Notes: a model not told the origin generated them from the letters alone. Positions 6,923 to 13,894 are shown, numbered from the stretch's first letter. The stretch: 13,894 nucleotides of DNA from an uncultured Clostridia bacterium (GCA_944363005.1 CALVTV010000204.1:1-13894); one strand, 5' to 3'. A program made the numbers and translations.

Positions 6923-6949
6923 TCATATAGTCTACAACGAAGCCGCCCG
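6902..6949. repeat. 11-bp dyad around the infC promoter -10 region
   Basis: The plus-strand arms CGGGCGGCTTC (6902-6912) and GAAGCCGCCCG (6939-6949) are perfectly complementary across a 26-base spacer. The right arm lies in the -35/-10 spacer. The -10 box and start site are inside the loop. The left arm is in the leader and overlaps the antiterminator strand. Confidence 0.8.
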
Positions 6950-6957
6950 TTTGTCAA
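6929..6957 (-). promoter_or_regulatory. Sigma-A promoter of infC-rpmI-rplT
   Basis: On the minus strand a perfect -35 TTGACA (6952-6957) is followed after exactly 17 bases by TAGACT (6929-6934), a 4-of-6 match to the -10. It begins only about 20 bases after the stop of the upstream thrS gene. Confidence 0.85.
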
Positions 6958-6976
6958 GTATTTTCAGGGAAAAAAA

Positions 6977-8740
6977 TCAAATTCTTTCCTCATTGCGCTT
7001 TTGCAGCATGGCGCACAGCGCCTCCAGCGTCATGTTCGTCGTCTGGTCGGTCTCCCGGTCGCGCACGGACACCGTGCCGCTCTCCACTTCCTTTTCGCCC
7101 AGGATCAGCATATACGGCACGCGGTCAATCTGGCGCGCCTCGCGGATCTTGTAGCCGATCTTCTCGTTGCGCGCGTCCAGCTCACAGCGAATCTTCTTTG
7201 CGCGCAGCGCCTCGTAGACCTCGCGCGCATAGGCCATGCTTTTGTCGGAAACGGGCAACACCTTCACCTGCACCGGGGCCAGCCAGAGCGGGAACTTGCC
7301 CGCGAAGTGCTCGGTCAGGATGCCGATGAACCGCTCGATGGAGCCATAGCAGACGCGATGAATCATGATCGGGCGCTTCCTGCTGCCGTCTTCCGCCACG
7401 TATTCGAGGCCAAAGTTGAGCGGCATCTGGAAATCGAGCTGAATCGTGCCGCACTGCCAGGTGCGTCCCAGGCAGTCGCGCAGGTGGAAGTCGATCTTCG
7501 GGCCGTAGAACGCGCCGTCGCCCTCGTTGACCGTGTAAGGCATGTTCAGGCGCTCAAGGGCTGCTTTGAGGCCCTCGGTTGCGGCCTCCCAGTCCTCGTC
7601 GCTTCCCATGCTGTTCTCCGGGCGGGTGGACAGCTCCACAAAGTATTCAAAGCCGAACTTCGTATACACCTGATTGATCAGCCGCACGACGCCCTCAATT
7701 TCACCGGGGATCTGCTCGCGCGTCATGAAGATGTGCGCGTCGTCCTGCGTAAAGCAGCGCACGCGGAACAGGCCGTGCAGCGCGCCCTTGAGCTCGTGGC
7801 GATGCACCAGCCCCAGCTCCCCCACGCGCAGCGGCAGTTCGCGGTAGCTGTGCGGCTGACTGCGATAGACCATCACGCCGCCCGGGCAGTTCATCGGCTT
7901 GATGCAGTAATCCTCACCGTCGATCTTCGTGGCGTACATGTTGTCCTTGTAGTGATCCCAGTGACCGCTGGTCTCCCACAGGTGGCGGCTCATGATCATC
8001 GGGGTCTGAACTTCCACGTAATCATTGGCGGTGTGGATCTCGCGCCAGTAATCGATCAGCGCGTTCTTGATCGCCATGCCCTTGGGCAGGAAGAACGGGA
8101 AGCCGGGGCCTTCGTCGCAAAGCATGAACAGCCCCATTTCCTTGCCAATTCGCCGGTGATCGCGGCGCTCCGCCTCCTCCATCAGCTTGAGGTACTCGCG
8201 CAGTTCCTCCTGATTGCGGAAGGCTATGCCGCCGATGCGCGTGAGCATCACGTTGTTGCGGTCGTTCTTCCAGTAGGCGCCGGAGAGCTTGTTGAGCTTG
8301 AACGCCTTGAGCGCCTTCGTATAGCAAAGGTGCGGGCCGACGCACATGTCGATGTACTCGCCCTGCTGGTAAAAGCTCAGCTCGGCGTCCTCGGGCAGAT
8401 CGCCAATGTGCTCAACCTTGTAGGTTTCCCCGCGCTCCTGCATGAGCGCAATCGCCGCCTGACGGTCGAGCACAAACGGCTTGATGGGCAGGTTTTCCTT
8501 GACGATTTTCGCCATTTCCGCCTCGATGGCCGGCAAATCCTCGTCCGAAAGCTTCGTCTCGCCCAGATCCACGTCGTAGTAAAAGCCCTTTTCCGTCGCC
8601 GGTCCGTAAGCAAAATGCGCCTGCGGATACAGCCGCTTGACCGCCTGGGCGAGCACATGCGCCGCTGTGTGGCGGATCACGGAAAGTTCTTCCTCCTCGG
8701 GACAGTCCATTACCGTTCCGTCATGACAAATGACCTTCAT
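6977..8740 (-). CDS. thrS: Threonyl-tRNA synthetase 2, canonical core, no TGS domain
   Basis: A class II synthetase that should attach threonine to tRNA-Thr. The 587-residue chain lacks the N-terminal TGS domain of about 60 residues; only about 20 residues precede the editing domain. That domain has HTAAH (24-28) and CVGPH (C133, H137), the site that hydrolyses seryl-tRNA. The catalytic core is standard: zinc ligands C285 (PMNCPG), H336 (TQDDAH) and H461 (MIHR), motif 2 HRHELKGALHGL at 313-324, AFYGPK at 410-415, and motif 3 ending GSIERFIG. An anticodon-binding domain fills the last 100 or so residues. The ATG has GGGGGAGGT upstream (8747-8755). It follows the other thrS after 18 bases with no separate promoter seen. 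Lack of TGS occurs in some clostridial ThrRS. Confidence 0.95.
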   Translation of the reverse strand: MKVICHDGTVMDCPEEEELSVIRHTAAHVLAQAVKRLYPQAHFAYGPATEKGFYYDVDLGETKLSDEDLPAIEAEMAKIVKENLPIKPFVLDRQAAIALMQERGETYKVEHIGDLPEDAELSFYQQGEYIDMCVGPHLCYTKALKAFKLNKLSGAYWKNDRNNVMLTRIGGIAFRNQEELREYLKLMEEAERRDHRRIGKEMGLFMLCDEGPGFPFFLPKGMAIKNALIDYWREIHTANDYVEVQTPMIMSRHLWETSGHWDHYKDNMYATKIDGEDYCIKPMNCPGGVMVYRSQPHSYRELPLRVGELGLVHRHELKGALHGLFRVRCFTQDDAHIFMTREQIPGEIEGVVRLINQVYTKFGFEYFVELSTRPENSMGSDEDWEAATEGLKAALERLNMPYTVNEGDGAFYGPKIDFHLRDCLGRTWQCGTIQLDFQMPLNFGLEYVAEDGSRKRPIMIHRVCYGSIERFIGILTEHFAGKFPLWLAPVQVKVLPVSDKSMAYAREVYEALRAKKIRCELDARNEKIGYKIREARQIDRVPYMLILGEKEVESGTVSVRDRETDQTTNMTLEALCAMLQKRNEERI

Positions 8741-8758
8741 GGAAATACCTCCCCCTGT

Positions 8759-10693
8759 TTACCGCGCCTTCGTGCGGATTTCCTCCTCCAGCTTTTCGGC
8801 AACATCCAGCAGCGGCATCGTGCCCAGGTCGCCATCCTTGCGGCTGCGCACGGCGACGGCACGCTCCTGCGCCTCCTTGTCGCCGATGACCAGCATATAG
8901 GGCACCTTCTCCTGCTGCGCCTGACGGATCTTGAAGCCGATCTTCTCATTGCGCAGGTCCAGCTCCACGCGCATGCCGCGCGAGAGCAGCTCAGCCTCCA
9001 CCTCGCGCGCCCAGTCGTCGCCGCGCTCGGTGATGGTCATGATCTTCACCTGCGTGGGCGCCAGCCAGGTCGGGAACGCGCCGGCATATTTCTCAATGAG
9101 CAGCGCCAGCGTGCGCTCGTAGCAGCCCAGCGACGTGCGGTGAATGATGTAGGGCGTCTTCTTCTGGCCGTCCGCATCGACGTACTCCATGCCGAACTTC
9201 TTGGCGAGCAGCATGTCGATCTGGATGGTGATGAGCGTGTCCTCCTTGCCGAACACGTTCTTGATCTGAATATCGAGCTTCGGGCCGTAGAACGCCGCCT
9301 CATCGATGCCGATGGTATACGGCACGTTGAGGTCCGCGAGAATCTTGGCCATCAGCGCCTGTGCCTCATCCCATTGCTCGGCCGTGCCCTCGTACTTGGC
9401 CGTGTTGTTCGGGTCCCACTGGGAGAAGCGGTAGGTCACGTCCTCACCCAGGCCAACGGTGTCCAGCATATAGCGCGCCAGATTCAGGCAGCCCGCAAAC
9501 TCCTCCTCCAGCTGCTCCGGGCGCAGGACGATGTGGCCCTCGGAGATGGTGAATTGGCGCACACGGATGAGGCCGTGCATCTCGCCGGAGTCCTCGTTGC
9601 GGAACAGCGTGCTCGTCTCGCCCAGACGCATCGGCAGGTCGCGGTAAGAGCGCATGCGGTTGAGGAATACCTGATACTGGAACGGGCAGGTCATCGGCCG
9701 CAGCGCGAAGCACTCCTTCGTCTCATCGTGCGGATCGCCGAGCACGAACATGCCGTCCAGATAGTGATCCCAGTGGCCGGAGATCTTGTAGAGCTCGCGC
9801 TTGGCCATCAGCGGCGTCTTGGTGAGCAGATAGCCGCGCTTTTGCTCCTCGTCCTCGACCCAGCGCTGGAGCAGCTGCACGATGCGCGCGCCCTTGGGCA
9901 GCAGGATCGGCAAGCCCTGGCCGATGTAATCCACGGTGGTGAACAGTTCCAGTTCGCGGCCAAGCTTGTTGTGGTCGCGCTTTCTGGCCTCTTCCAGCGC
10001 CGCCAGGTGCTCCGCGAGCGCTTCCTTGCTCTCAAAGGCCGTGCCGTAGATGCGCTGAAGCATCTTGTTCTTCTCGCTGCCGCGCCAGTAAGCGCCTGCC
10101 GCGCTCAGCAGCTTGACCGCCTTGATCTTGCCCGTGGAAGGCAGGTGCGGACCCGCGCACAGGTCCGTGAAATCGCCCTGCGTGTAGAAGGAGATCACCG
10201 CGTCCTGCGGCAGATCCTCGATGAGCTCGACCTTGTAGGGCTCGCCCTGCGCCTGCATGAAGGCAATGGCCTCCGCGCGCGGCTTCTCGCTGCGCACGAG
10301 CCGGTCGTTCTTCTTGATGATGCGGGTCATTTCCTTTTCGATCTTCGCCAGATCCTCCGGAGTGAACGGCTTTTCGACGTCAAAGTCGTAGTAGAAGCCG
10401 TCCTCGATCGCCGGGCCAATCGCCAGCTTGGCCTCCGGGAACAGGCGCTTGACCGCCTGGGCAAGCACATGCGAGGCCGTGTGGCGCAGCACGCGGCGGC
10501 CGTCCTCGTCCGCAAAGGTGAGCACCTGCACCTCGCTGTCCTGTTCAATCGGCGTGACCAGCGAGAGCACCTCGCCGTCCACCTTCACCGCCAGCGCCTT
10601 CTTGCGCAGGTCTGCGTCGATCTGCGCGAGCATGTCCAGCGCGTTGGTTCCCTGCTCAAACTCGTAAACCTGTCCGTTCAGTGTGATCTTCAT
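8759..10693 (-). CDS. thrS: Threonyl-tRNA synthetase 1, TGS-containing, divergent active site
   Basis: A 644-residue ThrRS with all four domains. TGS spans 1-62. The editing domain has HTASH (71-75) and CAGPH (C179, H183). The class II core follows, then an anticodon-binding domain from about 545. The zinc ligands C336 (RPMTCPF), H387 and H518 are kept, as is motif 2 FRNEDSGEMHGL at 364-375. The stretch read as TQDDAH in ordinary ThrRS is TISEGH here (382-387), and the later CGTIQLDF is LITIQIDM. The ATG has GGAG ten bases upstream. It lies behind a threonine T-box and 18 bases before a second thrS. Similar MTCPFQ-type enzymes are, as far as I recall, found in Clostridia, so the type is probably not new. 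Threonine specificity is inferred from overall family and the T-box, not proven. Confidence 0.93.
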   Translation of the reverse strand: MKITLNGQVYEFEQGTNALDMLAQIDADLRKKALAVKVDGEVLSLVTPIEQDSEVQVLTFADEDGRRVLRHTASHVLAQAVKRLFPEAKLAIGPAIEDGFYYDFDVEKPFTPEDLAKIEKEMTRIIKKNDRLVRSEKPRAEAIAFMQAQGEPYKVELIEDLPQDAVISFYTQGDFTDLCAGPHLPSTGKIKAVKLLSAAGAYWRGSEKNKMLQRIYGTAFESKEALAEHLAALEEARKRDHNKLGRELELFTTVDYIGQGLPILLPKGARIVQLLQRWVEDEEQKRGYLLTKTPLMAKRELYKISGHWDHYLDGMFVLGDPHDETKECFALRPMTCPFQYQVFLNRMRSYRDLPMRLGETSTLFRNEDSGEMHGLIRVRQFTISEGHIVLRPEQLEEEFAGCLNLARYMLDTVGLGEDVTYRFSQWDPNNTAKYEGTAEQWDEAQALMAKILADLNVPYTIGIDEAAFYGPKLDIQIKNVFGKEDTLITIQIDMLLAKKFGMEYVDADGQKKTPYIIHRTSLGCYERTLALLIEKYAGAFPTWLAPTQVKIMTITERGDDWAREVEAELLSRGMRVELDLRNEKIGFKIRQAQQEKVPYMLVIGDKEAQERAVAVRSRKDGDLGTMPLLDVAEKLEEEIRTKAR

Positions 10694-10730
10694 CTTTGAT
10701 CCGCTCCTTTTTCTGTGATGCTGAGAGACG

Positions 10731-10768
10731 AAAAAAGCCCGTCCCTCAAATGAATTCGAGGGACGAGC
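10731..10768 (-). terminator. T-box terminator upstream of thrS1
   Basis: On the minus strand an 11-pair stem (one G-U) of GCTCGTCCCTC with GAGGGACGGGC surrounds a loop that can pair further (GAA with TTT). It is followed by TTTTTT (10731-10736). It lies directly after the T-box sequence, so it is the regulated terminator of the riboswitch. Confidence 0.93.
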
Positions 10769-10945
10769 GAAAATCCTTCACCCGTGGTTCCACCCTGATT
10801 GGTGCTCTTTGGCGCTTTATCGCGCGCCGCGCGGCCCGATCGAAAGGTGGTCTTCGCCCCATCACCTGCCAACGCGCTTTCAGCCAACGGCGCATCTCTC
10901 TTTGGGCAAGCCCCGACGGGGTTACTCTTCTTCTTCATGTCAAGC
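10731..10945 (-). promoter_or_regulatory. Threonine T-box riboswitch (specifier ACC)
   Basis: The leader senses uncharged tRNA-Thr and allows read-through into both thrS genes. The T-box sequence AGGGTGGAACCACGGG lies at 10781-10796; its TGGA can pair with the tRNA acceptor end. In stem I, AGTAA followed by CCCC (10918-10921) faces GGGG (10857-10860) followed by CGAAG-ACC-A. This is the conserved AGUA/GAA loop E arrangement, with the specifier ACC at 10849-10851. ACC is a threonine codon and fits tRNA-Thr(GGU). The terminator at 10731-10768 follows. Confidence 0.95.
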
Positions 10946-10951
10946 ATGGTC

Positions 10952-10980
10952 AGTATAGCGCCGAACCGCAAAAATGTCAA
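10952..10980 (-). promoter_or_regulatory. Sigma-A promoter of the thrS operon
   Basis: On the minus strand TTGACA (10975-10980) and TATACT (10952-10957) are separated by exactly 17 bases, a near-consensus promoter. Transcription should start near 10945, at the 5' end of the T-box leader. Its -35 lies 11 bases past the stop codon of the phosphotransferase gene. Confidence 0.9.
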
Positions 10981-10991
10981 GCGCAACCGCG

Positions 10992-11774
10992 TCAAAAAAG
11001 CTCATCGAGCAACCTGTAATACCGGATTTTTTCCCAGTCCGGCGTGATACCCAGCGCGCGAAAGAGCAACCCATCGTCAAACCCCGGATAGGCCGGGCCA
11101 AAGCGTCCCTTCGCGTTGTCGCGCAGGCTACGAAAGCAAAGAGCGATGTCCTGCCAGCGGTCCGCAACGCCCGCGCGCCCCAGGTCAATCAGCCCACTCA
11201 AGCGGCCCGCCTGCACGAACACATTGGGCAGGCAGAAATCCCCATGCGAAAGCACGAGCTCCTCCGGGGGCCGGTGCTGCTCCAGCCAAGTGAGCAACTG
11301 CACCGGCCCTTCAAACCCACCGGGTCCGAAGGTTTCCGGCTCGACACGGTTCATATCCACCAGGCCCGCTTCCACGTTGTAACGGGCACGGCGCAGCTTT
11401 TCCTCCAGCGTACAACGCACCGGACAATTCGTCACGTCCACCCGCCAGAGCGCGCGCAGCGTTTCGGCCAGCATGACCGCCAGCGCCTGCGGTTCCCGCA
11501 TGCAGCGCGGCGCACAGGCCATCTCGCCCGGCATGCGCGTCATCAGCGTAAAGCAAAACCCGTTCTCCCGCGCAGAAGCGATCACGCGAGGCACTGGAAA
11601 CCGGCCTTCCAGCCAGCGCATCATGACCAGCGCATTTTCGCTCTCCTCGCCTTCCGGCTCCACTTTGAGCACGCAGTCGTCATAGAGCTCGACCGTTGAA
11701 CCGGAACACCCCACATCGTCGAGTACGGGGCGCTTCCCCTGCACCTGCGCTTGAATATTCCGGGGCAAAACCAT
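10992..11774 (-). CDS. Aminoglycoside 3'-phosphotransferase-like kinase, APH(3') family
   Basis: A cytosolic kinase that by family would transfer phosphate from ATP to the 3'-hydroxyl of kanamycin- or neomycin-type aminoglycosides. At 260 residues it is close to the 264 of APH(3')-IIIa. The ATP lysine is K37 (CVLKVEP). The catalytic loop is SHGDFCLPNV (D179, N184). The metal-binding IDLGR follows (D197). WLEGRFPVPRV at 54-64 and RWQDIALCFRSLRDN at 206-220 fit the family. The end PDWEKIRYYRLLDELF keeps E258 and F260, matching the C-terminal E262 and F264 that contact the drug in APH(3')-IIIa. The ATG has AAGGGG seven bases upstream, inside the end of the ABC gene, and is separated from that gene's stop by three bases. 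No terminator follows. The true substrate is untested. Confidence 0.88.
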   Translation of the reverse strand: MVLPRNIQAQVQGKRPVLDDVGCSGSTVELYDDCVLKVEPEGEESENALVMMRWLEGRFPVPRVIASARENGFCFTLMTRMPGEMACAPRCMREPQALAVMLAETLRALWRVDVTNCPVRCTLEEKLRRARYNVEAGLVDMNRVEPETFGPGGFEGPVQLLTWLEQHRPPEELVLSHGDFCLPNVFVQAGRLSGLIDLGRAGVADRWQDIALCFRSLRDNAKGRFGPAYPGFDDGLLFRALGITPDWEKIRYYRLLDELF

Positions 11775-11777
11775 GGT

Positions 11778-13580
11778 TTAACCCCTTTCCTGTGCGCTCA
11801 ACTGGGTCGTATACAGTTCGTAATACGCGCCGCGCTGGGCAAGCAACTCCTCATGTGTGCCCTGCTCTACGATCTTTCCGTGGTCGATGACCAGAATGAC
11901 GTCCGCCTGGCGAATTGTGGAGAGCCTGTGCGCAATGACAAAGGACGTTGTCCCGCGCATCAGCGTCTGCGTCGCCTGCTGAATCATCTGTTCGGTCTGC
12001 GTGTCCACGGAGCTGGTCGCCTCGTCGAGCACGAAGATCTTCGGCTGCGCGATGACCGCGCGGGCAAAGGAGATCAGCTGCTTTTCGCCGGTAGAGAGCT
12101 TGTCGCCGCACTCGCCGACGTCCGTCTCGTATCCGTCGGGCAATTTCGCCGCAATCCGGTCGGCGCTCACCGCGCGCGCGGCCTCTTCCACCTCTGCATC
12201 GGTGGCCTGCGGCCTGCCGTAACGGATGTTCTCGCGAATGGTACCGGAGAACAGGTGCGGCTCCTGAAGCACATAGCCAATATGGCTGTGCAGCCAGAGC
12301 TGGCTGCGCTCGCGCACGTCCCGCCCGTCGATGAGCACGCTTCCGCCCGTCGGCTCAAAGAACCGGCAGACGAGGTTGACCAGCGTGCTCTTGCCCGCGC
12401 CGGTTTCACCGACAATGGCGACCGTCGCCCCGGCGGGCACGTGCAGATTGAAGTGCGAGAGCACCTCTTCCCCGCCTTCAATATAGTGGAAGGACACGTC
12501 CTCAAACGTGACGTCCCCGCGCATGGGCTCCCAGTTCTCGGTTTTCGGCTCGAAGCAATCGCCGTAAACGGCCTCGACCTGCTCGCTGTCGCGCACGGTG
12601 GGCGTTTCGGCAATCAAATCCGCAACGCGCTCGACGCAAGCCTGCTGAGAGATCATCATGGAAATGCGGTTTGCCTGCTGGCGGAAGGTCTGAAACAGGC
12701 TGAGCGCATACGTGGTAAACGCGCTGAGCACGCCGATGCTCAGCGTGCCGCCGAGCACCATGCGTCCGCCGCGGTAGAGCGTGGCGCTGGCCGCCAGTGC
12801 GCCGCAGCAGACGATCAGCGGCACGTAGATCGCGCGCATGCGTCCATGCAGGATGCCCGCGCGCGCCGCATTGGCCGTAATCGTCTCAAACTCGGCGCTG
12901 AGCCTGTCCTCCAGGGCCATGGTCTTGCTCGTCTTGGCGCCCATGATGCCCTCGTTGTAACCCGCTGTGATTTTGGAGTGCTGCGCGCGCACTTCCCGGT
13001 TCAGGCCGATCAGCTTGCGCTGGAAGTAGATCGTCAGAAGCGTTACCAGCGGCGCAAGCAGAATCAGCGTCATCGCCAGGGAGAGCGACATGCGCGCCAT
13101 CGCCACGAACACGCCCAGAATATACGCAAATCCCCAGAGGATGTCCGGGAAGATCCACGCGCACTCGTTGGCGATGCGGTCCGTGTCGCTCATTACGCGC
13201 GAAAGGCTGTGTCCGGCGCTGGTAACGTTGTAGTAATTCAGGCTCAGGCGCTGCAGGTTGACGAAGCATGCTTCCTTGAGGTCGCGGCCACAGATCATCT
13301 CAATGCGCATGCAGCTGGCAAAGTAGATGCGCAGCATCGTCAGCTCCGTGGCGATGATCAGCAGATAGCGCAGGATGTAGAGCCCCATGCCCTCCAGCGT
13401 ACCGGCGAGGATAAACGCATCAACGACCTCCGCCTGCAACAGCGGGATGTAGAAGTCCGTCATGGCCAATATGAGGTTGCTGCCAATCGCCGCGGCAAAC
13501 AGCAGCTTATGCCGCCGAAGCACCGGCCAGAGCCTCTTCCAGGGTTTCAGCGAAAACGAAGCCTTTCTTTCCTCAGTCAT
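11778..13580 (-). CDS. ABC exporter half-transporter, catalytic-site subunit of a heterodimer
   Basis: A 600-residue fused membrane-ATPase subunit of the type I ABC exporter fold, acting in the cytoplasmic membrane. Residues 15-310 are the membrane domain, with hydrophobic segments near 27-48, 65-88, 145-162, 168-186, 250-268 and 278-296. The nucleotide-binding domain has Walker A GETGAGKST (391-399), Q439 (VLQEPHLF), signature LSTGEKQ (495-501) instead of LSGGQ, Walker B FVLDEATSS with catalytic E520, and H551 (IAHRLS). The ATG has AGGAGG upstream (13590-13595) and overlaps the preceding gene by 8 bases. A weakened signature with an intact glutamate is the usual partner of a subunit with a degenerate Walker B, as in BmrCD, EfrAB and TM287/288 types. 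The cargo is unknown; multidrug export is the family expectation. Confidence 0.93.
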   Translation of the reverse strand: MTEERKASFSLKPWKRLWPVLRRHKLLFAAAIGSNLILAMTDFYIPLLQAEVVDAFILAGTLEGMGLYILRYLLIIATELTMLRIYFASCMRIEMICGRDLKEACFVNLQRLSLNYYNVTSAGHSLSRVMSDTDRIANECAWIFPDILWGFAYILGVFVAMARMSLSLAMTLILLAPLVTLLTIYFQRKLIGLNREVRAQHSKITAGYNEGIMGAKTSKTMALEDRLSAEFETITANAARAGILHGRMRAIYVPLIVCCGALAASATLYRGGRMVLGGTLSIGVLSAFTTYALSLFQTFRQQANRISMMISQQACVERVADLIAETPTVRDSEQVEAVYGDCFEPKTENWEPMRGDVTFEDVSFHYIEGGEEVLSHFNLHVPAGATVAIVGETGAGKSTLVNLVCRFFEPTGGSVLIDGRDVRERSQLWLHSHIGYVLQEPHLFSGTIRENIRYGRPQATDAEVEEAARAVSADRIAAKLPDGYETDVGECGDKLSTGEKQLISFARAVIAQPKIFVLDEATSSVDTQTEQMIQQATQTLMRGTTSFVIAHRLSTIRQADVILVIDHGKIVEQGTHEELLAQRGAYYELYTTQLSAQERG

Positions 13581-13894
13581 GCGCGCTCACCTCCTGCTGC
13601 GTGCCGCCCTGCATGGCGGCCACCCGCGCGTAGACGCCGCCCGCGCGCAGCAATTGCGCATGCGTGCCGCGCTCGACAATTTTTCCATCCTCCAGAACGA
13701 TGATCTGGTCGGCATGCATGATTGTGGAAACCCGGTGTGCAATCAGTATCAGCGTGGAATCGCCGGCCGCCTCGCGCAGCCGCGTGCGGATGGCCTCATC
13801 GGTCTTGGCGTCCACAGCCGAGAGCGCGTCGTCAAAGACCATGACAGGCGCGCCGGTGAGCAGCGTGCGTGCGATCGCCGTGCGCTGCTTCTGT
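13573..13894 (-). CDS. ABC exporter half-transporter, degenerate-site subunit, C-terminal end
   Basis: Only the last 106 codons are in the window; the membrane domain, Walker A and most of the signature lie beyond the edge. Visible are the tail of the signature (QKQRTAIARTLL), Walker B VMVFDDALSAVD with aspartate where the catalytic glutamate should be, the H-loop histidine in LIAHRVSTI, and the closing IVERGTHAQLL. The D-for-E change is typical of the degenerate subunit in heterodimeric exporters. The stop at 13573-13575 lies 8 bases inside the next gene, so the two subunits are translationally coupled. Promoter and start are outside the window. Confidence 0.92.
   Translation of the reverse strand, partial: QKQRTAIARTLLTGAPVMVFDDALSAVDAKTDEAIRTRLREAAGDSTLILIAHRVSTIMHADQIIVLEDGKIVERGTHAQLLRAGGVYARVAAMQGGTQQEVSAHD

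Noticed and set aside
6971..6976. T6 run right after the thrS2 stop as a terminator
   Set aside because: No hairpin precedes it on the minus strand.
6977..10693. Direct repeat or recent duplication of thrS
   Set aside because: The two proteins differ throughout the catalytic core and in domain content, so this is an old paralogue pair, not a repeat.
6776..10699. Plus-strand open frame of 1,307 codons across both thrS genes
   Set aside because: It is antisense to two conserved synthetases and their promoter region, has arginine/histidine/leucine-rich repetitive content typical of a GC-rich shadow frame, and has no ribosome binding site or domain.
11751..13703. Plus-strand open frame of 650 codons antisense to the ABC gene
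   Set aside because: It mirrors the conserved ABC exporter in another frame and has no start context or recognisable domain.

Overview
The window looks like a piece of chromosome from a GC-rich member of the Bacillota, most likely a clostridial lineage; the genus cannot be read from it. The reasons are strong AGGAGG-type ribosome binding sites, a threonine T-box riboswitch, an infC-rpmI-rplT operon with a long attenuated leader, intrinsic terminators with U-runs, and a Bacillota-style heterodimeric ABC exporter. Almost everything is on the minus strand. The only clear plus-strand gene is the 633-codon frame at 922-2823.

Layout from low to high coordinate. (1) The N-terminal two thirds of trigger factor (tig, minus), cut by the window edge, with a clear sigma-A promoter. 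(2) A divergent plus-strand gene for a membrane protein. It reads like a strongly shortened relative of cyclic beta-1,2-glucan synthase (GT84/NdvB-like) that has lost its catalytic aspartates. Its 3' end runs into the next gene and across that gene's terminator. (3) A minus-strand pair, ilvA (threonine ammonia-lyase) and a YafP-like GNAT acetyltransferase, joined by a 4-base GTGA overlap. (4) An AT-richer gap of about 400 bases upstream of ilvA. (5) A SpoU/TrmH-family RNA methyltransferase just downstream of the infC-rpmI-rplT translation operon and its terminator. (6) The infC promoter and a leader with an attenuator of the kind controlled by ribosomal protein L20 in Bacillus. (7) Two adjacent, divergent threonyl-tRNA synthetase genes in one operon behind a threonine T-box with specifier ACC. 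(8) An APH(3')-like aminoglycoside phosphotransferase gene directly behind the two genes of a heterodimeric ABC exporter; the first exporter gene is cut by the window edge.

How they fit together. tig, infC, rpmI, rplT, the RNA methyltransferase and both thrS genes serve protein synthesis and folding. IlvA consumes threonine, the amino acid the T-box monitors indirectly. The exporter-kinase operon has the look of a drug-resistance unit and ends only 11 bases before the thrS promoter.

The points most worth a second look are the tandem unlike ThrRS pair (one with an altered threonine pocket, one without a TGS domain), the apparently catalytically dead GT84-like membrane protein, the phosphotransferase coupled to an ABC exporter, and a dyad around the infC promoter that could make the infC attenuator act differently on read-through RNA from thrS. 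No mobile element, CRISPR array, tRNA or rRNA was seen.
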